Both the position numbers and the translations under genes were made by a program. Source: Lunularia cruciata (Eukaryota; Streptophyta; Marchantiopsida; Lunulariales; Lunulariaceae). From it: 64,000 bases of DNA. The stretch covers positions 41,602,001-41,666,000 of the forward strand of contig OX419757.1 in NCBI GenBank assembly GCA_948567375.1, written 5' to 3'. The notes beneath the pieces were generated by a model, which had not been told where the DNA came from, did no database searches, and saw only the letters and a list, made by a program, of their open reading frames with translations. Shown one piece after another: positions 54,990 through 64,000 of this stretch (the stretch's first letter is position 1; each line of letters opens with the position of its first letter).

Positions 54990-57900
54990 AGATCCCAAAA
55001 GGCAACCTCACAATTGATTATCGTGAATGGAATCCTAGAAGGTAATCAAGTGAGAGTATGAATAGATCCGGGAGCAACAAAGAATTTCTTGTCTGGCTCT
55101 GTTGCAATAAGATTGGGAATGGATCTAGAGAGAGATGGGAGTGAAGAAGTAGAGTTACCTAATGGGCAAACAGTGAGGATTGAATCATTACCTAGACGGG
55201 TAACCCTCTTTGTAGGAAAATATCAAGAAGTAATTGAGTGGCGACTGATACAATTAGCTCATTATGATGCAATTTTAGGCATGCCATGGATAGAGCAGTA
55301 CAACCCTATGGTGGATTGGAGGAAGAAAGTAGTGAGAACCCACCAATGGTCAATCATTGGGGTTAAAGAAAAATCACACAGGTAGAAACTGCCTCTATAT
55401 GTCATAGGGTCGGCAACTGTCTGTAAGACCGATAGATATTTATGGGTCTAATAAGAGAAGTCCAAAGTGCACAACTCGATGGACAAATTCTTGAGAAATT
55501 GAAGGATGTGGTAGATGAGTTTCAAGATGTCTTTCTTGATGATCTACCCTCAAGATTACCACCAAAAAGGCGCGTAGATCACAAAATTGAGACACTTTCG
55601 AGGAAGATGCCTCCTTGTAAGGCCCCATATCGCCTATCACCTCATGAGTTGGAGGAGTGTAAGACTCAAATTGAGGAGATGCTGCAAAAAGGGTTCATCT
55701 AACCTAGTGTATCACTATATGGAGCCCCTGTCTTGTTTGTGAAGAAGAAGGATGGTACAATGCGCATGTGCATTGACTATCGGGGTCTCAATCAGCAAAC
55801 AGTGAAGAACAAATACCCCTTACCTTGCATGGATGACTTGTTTGATCAACTCCATGGAGCAAGATACTTCACCAAATTGGACTTGCGGAGTGGTTACAAT
55901 CAAAACCGAATTGCAGAGGAGGATGTGTACAAAATTGCCTTTTGAACTAGGTATGGCCACTTTGAGTATCTTGTGATGCCTTTTGGCCTCACAAATGCAC
56001 CTACCACTTTCATGAGTCTAATGAATGACATATTTTGTCCATACTTGGATAAGTCTATTATCATCTTCTTGGATGATATCTTAGTATACAGTAGCACAAT
56101 GATAGAACACAAACAACATCTATGAGAGGTCTTCCAGATTCTAAGACAAAATCAGTTGTACGCCAAAATCTCAAAGTGCGAGTTTGGCAAGTCTGAAGTA
56201 GACTACTTGGGGCATAGAGTAAGTGCAAAGGGCATTCAAGTATTGATAGATAAAATAGAGGTCATTCAAAAATGGAGTGCCCCAAAAGATCAGACTCAAC
56301 TTAAGAGCTTCTTGGGGTTGACGGGATTCTATCGTAGATTTGTCAAGGACTTTTCCAAGGTTGCACAGCCTTTAATGACACTACTTGGCAAGGGGAAGAA
56401 GTGGACATGGGGAACTGCACAAGAGTTGGCCTTTCAAGAATTGAAGGCCACCTTGCTACATGCACCAATCTTGAAGTGGTATGACCCAAAACGTCCAATC
56501 AAGTTGGCTACAAATGCATCAGGCATAGCAATAGGAGCAGTCCTACAAGAAGAGTGGCATGACGGATGGCATCCAATTGCATATTTCTCTCAAAAGTTGT
56601 TATTGGCAGAATGCAACTACCACACCATAGAACGAGAAGAGCTAGCCATCATTCTAGCAACCAAGCATTCGAAGCACTACCTAGGCGAGAAGGCATTTGT
56701 AGTAGAGATAGACCACAAACCTCTAGTCTACCTCGAGACACAGAAGGATCTATCTTATCGACAAATTCGGTGGGCAGAGTGGCGACAACGCTTCAACATG
56801 ACAATCACCTACATGGAAGGTAAGAAGCAACTTGAAGATGCATTCACCCGCATGCCAATGGCAAATAATTTAGTGGCAGAGGTTAAGATTAACCTTGAAT
56901 TTTGGCTGCTACAAAAACTGATCCACAGATTGTAGAAGCGCAATCATCCAAAGGTGTCACTAGTACCTAAGGACTCACCTTTTGGGATGGCAGATTATGG
57001 ATCCCAAATGTCCCAAAATTACGCACCACCATTCTAGCGGAATGTCATGATTCAGCCATTGCAGCTCATGTTGGAGTGGACAAGACCTTGGATGCAGTCA
57101 AGCGCCATTACTATTGGCCCAAGATGAGCAATGACATGATGGACTACATGCGTAGCTGCCTACTTTGTCAACAGAACAAAGCTTCTAATCAAGCTCCTAT
57201 AGGGCTCCTTCAACCTCTCCCCACTCCTACCCAACGTTGGGAACAAGTGAGTATGGATCTCGTCTGTGAATTACCCAAGACCACCTTAGGGTTTGACTCC
57301 ATCATGGTCTTTGTGGACCGGCTCAGCAAAATGATTCATGTACGCCCTACCACCAAGGAGGTGACCGCTCCACAACTAGCTCAATTATACTTAGATGCAA
57401 TCTTTGCTCACCATGGCTTGTCTAGAGTACTCATCACTGATAGAGGCACCCAATTCACCAGTTTGTTTTAGCAAACACTCTTTGGTTTCTTCAAAACCAA
57501 GTTGGCCATGTCCATAGCTTACCACCTACAAAAAAATGGCCAAACAGAGCGGGCTAATTGCACAATTGAAGACATGTTATGCAGCTTCACCTTAGAAGAG
57601 CAAGAGAGGTGGGACACCCTACTCCCGTTGGTGGAATTTGCTTACAACACAATTTAGTGAATGCATCTACCCAGGTCACTCCGTTCTTCCTCATGTATGG
57701 TGAGCATCCATTCACACCTTCTAGCTTGATGAAGATCCGTCAAGTGACTACCAAGGTCGATGCAGTCAACACATTTGTTTCTAGAATCCAACAAGGTGTG
57801 GAGAGCGCCAAGCACCGATTTCAAATTGTGCAAAATTGACAAAAGTAGTATGCTGATGCACACCATAGGCACATGGAGTTCAATGTTGGGGATCAAGTGT

Positions 57901-58110
57901 GGTTATCGACAACCAACCTCACATTAGTTGGACCTCATAAGCTCAAACCTTGTTTTATTGTGCCTTTCTCGATTCTTTGTCGCATCGGCGCTGTTGCCTA
58001 TCACCTTGAGCTACCACCACACATGAAGATCCATCCAGTGTTCCATGTCTCCCTACTACACAGATATGCTCCCCGATCAGGCCAGGGTCATTCCAGATGA
58101 ATTAGGCCTC
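54990..58110 (+). pseudogene. Gypsy 2 pol remnant (protease, RT, RNase H, integrase)
   Basis: Protease with IDPGATKNFLSG near 55063-55098 (the usual DSGAT), preceded by a TGA. RT 55442-56130 ([43 protein letters not shown]). RNase H 56156-56935 ([48 protein letters not shown]). Integrase 57076-57840 (HHCC zinc finger ending CLLCQQNKA, VSMDLVCELP, LITDRGTQFTSLF then TAG for the usual Trp). C-terminal domain 57873-58100 (FNVGDQVWLST, IHPVFHVSLL). No chromodomain or PHD finger is seen. Stops such as TAG for Trp, TGA for Trp/Arg and TAA for Gln fit single transitions. Confidence 0.87.
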
Positions 58111-58340
58111 AAATTATTTGCCAAGGGAGAGCACATGGAGAAGAATTTGCACATTTTTTAGGCCTAATTCATCTGTTTAGGCCTCCAAAATTGCCTTCAA
58201 AGATTTCAAGTATATTTTGGTTCCTACTCTATTAGTAGAAGTCCCCTTTTGGTGATACCTCTTTCTGATCTATTTAGTCCATCATCTGTAACATCGTTTT
58301 AGATGTTACATGTCCTCTCCCTTGGCAAATAGAATGCCTC
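58097..58340. repeat. Foldback of inverted LTR fragments at the Gypsy 2 3' end
   Basis: GATGAATTAGGCCTCAAA (58097) is in the LTR sense orientation; 58144-58312 is the reverse complement of LTR positions of about 52700-52870. ATTTGCCAAGGGAGAG (about 58118) recurs inverted as CTCTCCCTTGGCAAAT (about 58316), so the whole block can fold back on itself. Confidence 0.75.
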
Positions 58341-61300
58341 CTAAATAATTCTCATGCTAAGATTAAGTTGCCTCCCACAAACTTGACCAGACTGAGTATG
58401 TCAATCCCAACTACAAATAAAATCAATACATAATGGAACTTGGATATTACAATCAAAGCTCTTTATCATCCATCAAAAAAATGCAAGCATTATAGCAAGT
58501 GAAGAATCTAGCACTAGCCTAAAATTTTGAATGGTTTATTGGTTGGTTCTATGAACCAAGTCACAATAAAATAATTATCTGAAATTGAAAGCACATCTTT
58601 AATTAAAGCAATGAAAATATAGAACTAAAAAGCAAAGCAAAGAAAGAAGCGAAGAAACATAAAGCCTTTTGTCCTACATAGATAGCATAGTATGCCAGTT
58701 AGGATTTTGGTACCCATGGCATGCATGGAGGAAAAAGCATCATGCAATTTTGGCAGTAGCAAGCGATTCAGATTTAATTGAGTTGCAAATTAAACCAAAA
58801 AAATTGGAAGTAGATAAATAACCTACTTGCAGGTGAGGATAATAGATGGCATAATAGATTTTCAAGCTCATGGCATTGAGAGAAATTTCTTTAATTTTCT
58901 CAACTACAAGCCTGATTTCATATTTGTTCAGCCAACACCATCCAAGTATGCCATGTAATCTGAAATAGAATGAAATTGGATGAGCCATGTTCTTTCTTGT
59001 GTTTCTTCAATGTGATCCTCCTCCACCCCTCTTTGGTATCAAAACATAGCCATAGATTTTTCTCAAAATTTCTCATTATTTATCTCCACCTTTCCTTCAC
59101 CTTCACCTTCTCCTCCCTCCCTTCCTTCACATTACAAAGTTCTCTCCTTCTAAAAGATCCAAAAAGTTCTCCTAAAGTTCTCACCTTCTAGAAGTTCTAT
59201 TGTGATCTCCCCTTCTATTAAAAACTTGCAATCTCTCCTCCTTCAAAAAGTTCTATTGTAATATCTCCTCCTTTGAAACTTGCAATCTCTACTCCTTCAG
59301 TTCAAAATGCTTATTCCTTTTTCACCTCTCTCTCACACTCTCACTTTTTCTCACCCTTTCAACAATATCTTTCTTTCCCAATCCTACCCATTATTTATTC
59401 AAAACTCAAACCTTCTCTCCCATTCTCACTCACTTCCTTTCCTACTTTCAAATTTTGAAAATCAGTTTCACAACTTGCAATCTTGGATTTATATCCACTG
59501 ACACTTTTGTTATTCAACTATAAAAAAGAGTTTCAACCATAATTTATACTGCAAATTCTTCATAGCCACTCTCACTCACTTCCTCTCCCATTTTCAAAAA
59601 TTGAAATTGAGTTTCACAACTTGCAATCTTGAATTTATATCCACTTACTCTCTCATTGTTCAAATATAGAAATGATTTTCAACTCAAATTTATACTACAA
59701 ATTCTGCCAAACACCTACTAACTATTAGGAAGATGGCAGCCAATTGTAATCAACTTTCATACCCTTATCACAAATTCACTCACTTGACTTAATTCACACT
59801 CAATTTTGAGAATTCAAAAGTTCAGATTACTCTCACACTCATATATCACGTGCATACTCTTACTATCATGCATCCCACACATACTACTACTATCAATGTT
59901 AATCTCACTGCCACTATTATGCATACCCAGCCCCTTGATGAGAAAATCTTGAGCCCAAATCCTAAGTAAATTCTTAAACATCCAACCATTTTTTAAATCT
60001 TGAGATCAAGGTTGCAATACAAAAACATACAAGTATAATTCTTGATATCTTTATTGCAATAAAAGATCATAAAAGTGTTTTATTGTCTTAATACAAGAAC
60101 CTATTTGCTTGGCATTTGAATGCAAGACAATATTGCATCATAAAAGATCTAGTTTCTACTCTAAGCTCTCTATGCGGCTCACTCATAACTTGGTATGAAA
60201 AGTCAAACTCCAATAATCCTCAAAATCTTGCTCCATCTTGCTCCATCTTGCTCCACCCCATATATTAGACTCCTTAACCAAGAAATTGTTCAAATTTATC
60301 CACTTTAATAGAAAAGAGTTTCTAAAGGGATCATTGAGCTAAAATCTCAATTTTTTTAGAGAATGCTATCAGACTTTCAAAGACTCCTATACAACGTTTG
60401 TTGAGCATACATCTATGAGCAACACATTTCTTAAAATCTGCCTTCTCTAGAGAGTGCACTTGTTTGAAGGAGTGAACTAGATAACACATGGAAATGTATT
60501 CAAAGTCCCTAGTAAGTATTTTTGGTGGTCAAATACATTAGACTCTCCATGGAAATTCAAATCTAACAAAATTGGAGACCTTTACAAGCATGTCATGACA
60601 TGACTCATGCATCCTTACATGTCAACAATAGAAAAGAGAAGAGAGATTAGTTTAATTATCAGATGAAAACTCTACAAAAACTCAAAAACATCTTCAGCAC
60701 ACATGACAAGCTTTACCTCCAACAAAATATATTACTTCCTCCTATCATTGCATACAACTTGTACATGTATTGAATAGAATCCCTTACAATTGGAATATAT
60801 TTTGCTATCAATAGTGTGTCATATATCAATATTGCTTGTCAATGAAGACCCAAATCTTGAGCATCTTGCAAAGTGACTAATATGCACTATTAATAATAAA
60901 ATGTGATCTACTAATCCCACACACCCGTTAAACCTTTTTAGGCAAATACCAAAGAAATTTGTCCTTGCTCCTCACAATTAGGCCATTTCACCTCTTCCCC
61001 ATGGATGAATACAATTGTAGTCATAACTCACTAAATGAGTCTCACAATTGGTCCCATGCTTGTACCCCATATATATATATATATATATATATCCTTTGGC
61101 TATAGATGCACTATTCTCAAGGTGCACAAACCTATCAAGAGCTAGCATGGCTTGCATCCAAACAAGAGTCTGACTTTTATTTATGAATGTTTAAACACAA
61201 GATGATCTTTAATGCCACCCACTAAATCATGGAAAGATAGTACATCTATCCAGTTCATTTGCCTAAAAAACATAGTATCCAACTCCCATAAGAATTTCAA

Positions 61301-62800
61301 GACAAATTTGTTATTGCAAACATATTGCAGTTTGCTTTGTAAATATCTAGAATGGTGTGCTAAGTTCCACTACCTAAGTAATAATTTGAGCATGTTGTTT
61401 TCATTTTCCCCACCTTCACTCTACTCATCCATATATGCATCAAAATGCCATTCATTGAGGCAACTCTCTTCTTCATTTCTTGTAGTCTGCCAAATGCTCT
61501 TTATAATTTTGTTTCAATTCGCATGCATGTACCAATGCATGACATAGAAAAAATTGCAATCAAATACACCTACAAAATCACACTTGATTAGAATAACATT
61601 TGATTTAAAACATGAAGAAATAGGAAGAAATGTGAATGGATGTCTTGTCTAAACTAGAACTATTTTGCACCTTTCACCACTCAAGACATGTTGCAACATG
61701 GGATTTAAATTTGAATCCCAATTCAATTTATGGGTCAATTAGCGCTCTAACTAAGATTGTGGGGGATCCATGACATTAAAAGCTATGGGTCATATTTCTA
61801 TTTCCCATAAGTATTTTTTGGCTATAGGAAGAGTACTTGTAAAATTTGTGTGTACATCAATTTGGCTACCCAATTTGGTTACCAGTAAAATTTATGGAGC
61901 ACCCAAAAAAATTTTACAAAAAGCTAAATTAGAAACCCTCTAATGTAAGAAAACTCTTCAACAAAAGTCATTTTAATGGAATTCTTAGATGCAAGTTTAG
62001 ATCCACATACTAGTTTTCAACCCTTGCTTAATTACATCAAACTTTGGACACCTGTAGATGTTGTATGGTGAAGATATTGATTTTGAAATTACCTTTGGTT
62101 CACAATAGTTCAAATAAAATGTATGGGATGATCCTTTTTGCTCCTCGTATTCGTTTCAAAATATAGCTATACTTGGGTTGATAATCCTCTTATGTTCTAG
62201 GATAACTTCTCAGAATGAAAGTAAGTTCTTACACAAAAAATTAGTCCATTTTTGTCACATTAAAGTAGTTTATGTGTACATTTGTCTCTCTCTATACCTC
62301 ATGTCATGTGCATAATCTCTTTGTGATGAGTTTTACTTTGCAATAAGACCATGTCATGGGTGTTTTTAATCATTCACCATGGCTATAAATCAACATGATA
62401 GATACATATGAGCATGATGGAAATTTTGAGGTTAGTATATATTTGTGTTGAATGTTCTTTACACTTTAAGATATTTTATGTTGAGCATGAAGAACAAACT
62501 TACCTATAGAACTTACTTACATACCCTACTTCCACCTCATTTGGCAATGCCCTCAACTCTCTCTTTCTCTCTCTCTCTTTCATGTTTGAAGTCCCTTGTT
62601 GTCCCTTCATGTTTGAACTCCCTTGTTGTTTAATATTAGACATGATCCAGCCTCTTTTTTATAGCTGGTTATTTAAGGAAACTTGCCTAAAATAAATATT
62701 TTAGCTTAACTACATTAACCATGGCAGATTTTTTGTTACCATAGCATGAACTTATCATTCATTGCAAAAAATTGAGAAATATTGACTTCCTATAGATGGT
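58341..62800. other. AT-rich intergenic region, no gene recognised
   Basis: Contains a pyrimidine-rich stretch (about 59020-59500) that opens spurious Ser/Pro/Phe-rich frames, and an internal near-repeat of CACAACTTGCAATCTTG...TTTATATCCACT (about 59469 and 59615). A (TA)n tract is listed separately. No domain or RNA gene is seen. Confidence 0.4.
61069..61092. repeat. (AT)12 microsatellite
   Basis: Pure AT dinucleotide repeat. Confidence 0.95.
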
Positions 62801-64000
62801 GTGACTCCAAAAAAGGATTCACATGCTTGCAACCACATCCTACAAAATGATGTCAATTTGGGTGTCAAGCACATTTCCATGGACCTCACCAGAAGTGGAG
62901 TTTGTACTCTTCTATGTCATTTTTGTATATTGTTTGGTCATGAGCAGAAAAAATGTGCTAAAAGAAAACCTATTGGCAATGTCTATTCTTTGTCAACCTA
63001 TTTCATTACAACAATATTTTTAACCATCAAGAATAATGGCACATCAAAAAATGTGCTAATATCAAATGTTGGAGATAGCAATAGTAATTAATCATTCTTT
63101 GTTGTTGTCATACCATTTTGGAGCATTTCCAAGGCTTGTTTTGATTACAATACTACAAGTGAACATCAAATAGTATTTGATATTTTTTACATCAAAATTA
63201 GAGAGATGATGTACAAATCAGAAGTTGAAAGAGAAATGGATAATGAAGAGGAATACACTCATGCAAATAGTGTTGCTGAATTGGTGGATATTTTGAGTAT
63301 AAGGTAGGAATACATTTTCAAGGAAAAGGCAAAAGTGTTGTCAGTATTCAAGCACATCAAGCTTGAGATGATAGTGAGAATGCATTGTATACTACCAACC
63401 TTGCCAAAACCAAATCCTAATTTTTCAAGCTTGTAATTTGATACATAGCCGATGATGCATCTTTTAGAATGACCACAAACCTTGTTGTTGTAACCTATCA
63501 AAAATTGGCAATTGTGTGTTTGAAATCTTGTTTGGAGAGCTTGGTATATGGTTACGTTTGCATTGTTTGCACAGTCAATTTGCAAAAATAATTGATATCT
63601 TAAAATGCTCTTGGGCTTTCTCCCTACCTTTTAACTATGCTACTCACAATAGCATGTCATAAATGGATCTAAAAATTAGTATTTTTGTTGCCAATAACAC
63701 CAAAAAACTCTACAATTTTCATTTGATTGTGTTACCAATGCAAGAGAAATGCACAAGACAAGTAGTGTTTGAAATGGTAACCAAATTGCTCAATTTTATT
63801 TCTTATGATTGAAAGATTAAATTGCTTGGTCTATCTTCCAATGGTGCTTGAAACATGACACGTTGCTTCACTGTTGTTGTTACTAGAATCTCTAATGAAA
63901 GTGTGGGAAAATTGATATGAGTATGGTATGGGGTGCATCAGCTTGATCTAGTCATGGAGCACATTATGATTTTGTTTTATCAAGGAACACTTCTTCATTG
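62801..64000 (+). pseudogene. Decayed hAT-type DNA transposase, running off the window
   Basis: The first part (62801-63091) has a CxxC finger-like start (SGVCTLLCHFCILFGHEQKKC, KRK), like the N-terminal zinc-binding region of hAT transposases. Further on, in changing frames, come FHLIVLPMQEKCT (about 63718), then KIKLLGLSSNGA-stop-NMTR (about 63813-63860) and VWYGVHQLDLVMEH (about 63920-63962), which match the hAT blocks with the conserved DGA---T and CxxHxLxL (here the first Cys is Tyr). hAT transposases excise and insert DNA elements by cut and paste. Many stops; not functional. The 3' end is outside the window. Confidence 0.68.

Larger units (their letters stand above)
52496..58312 (+). 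mobile_element. Decayed Ty3/Gypsy retrotransposon 2 with rearranged 3' end
   Basis: 5' LTR 52496-53229 (TGTAATACC...ATTACA), a perfect iMet primer site TGGTATCAGAGC (53231-53242), then gag, zinc knuckle, protease, RT, RNase H and integrase. A normal 3' LTR is missing; instead an inverted LTR fragment lies at 58144-58312. Same family as the solo LTR at 35627-36381. Stops are scattered but the frame is often recoverable by eye, so it is younger than Gypsy 1. Confidence 0.87.

Noticed and set aside
59280-59501. Overlapping open frames rich in Ser, Pro and Phe
   Set aside because: They arise from a CT-rich stretch; both overlapping frames look alike in composition and have no domain.

Overview
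This window looks like transposon-packed, AT-rich nuclear DNA of a land plant. The clues are two intron-containing alpha-expansin genes, a eukaryotic tRNA-Leu(CAA) gene, a decayed plastid-type ribosomal protein L1 fragment, and many plant Copia and Gypsy elements. The expansins lack part of the loop usual in seed-plant alpha-expansins, so a non-seed plant (for example a bryophyte) is my guess. The species cannot be fixed from the sequence alone.

Layout. 1-4.1 kb: a decayed non-LTR retrotransposon on the minus strand, with a CCHH zinc finger and reverse transcriptase (RT) remnants. 6.3-7.7 kb and 15.7-16.9 kb: two expansin genes in convergent orientation, separated by a heavily decayed Copia element (about 9.0-13.6 kb). 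19.0-36.7 kb: a nest of transposons. A Copia element on the minus strand (19022-36719) sits inside another copy of the same non-LTR family. It has itself received a 9.9-kb Gypsy-type element (23108-33053) and a solo Gypsy LTR (35627-36381) with a perfect target duplication. The Copia leader also holds a piece resembling plastid ribosomal protein L1. 39.9 kb: the tRNA-Leu gene. 46.3-51.9 kb and 52.5-58.3 kb: two further decayed Gypsy elements. 62.8-64 kb: a decayed hAT-type transposase running off the window.

The standout is the element at 23108-33053. One reading frame of about 2,460 codons, broken only by two in-frame TAG codons, encodes Gag, aspartic protease, a full DNMT3-like C5-cytosine methyltransferase domain, RT, RNase H, DDE integrase and a C-terminal PHD finger. 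The second TAG is followed by CAGCCA, which fits the tobamovirus-type readthrough consensus. The terminal repeats are arranged A-internal-B-A-B, like the split direct repeats of tyrosine-recombinase retroelements, although the enzyme is a DDE integrase. The element is bounded by TGTC/GACA ends and a 4-bp GAGG duplication. DNMT-carrying retrotransposons have been reported from charophyte algae and dinoflagellates. The DNMT plus PHD plus split-repeat combination is what makes this one worth following.

Working together: a young chromatin-interacting element could methylate its own DNA copy and use the PHD finger to choose integration sites. That is inference. The two expansins are the only ordinary protein-coding genes I can support.
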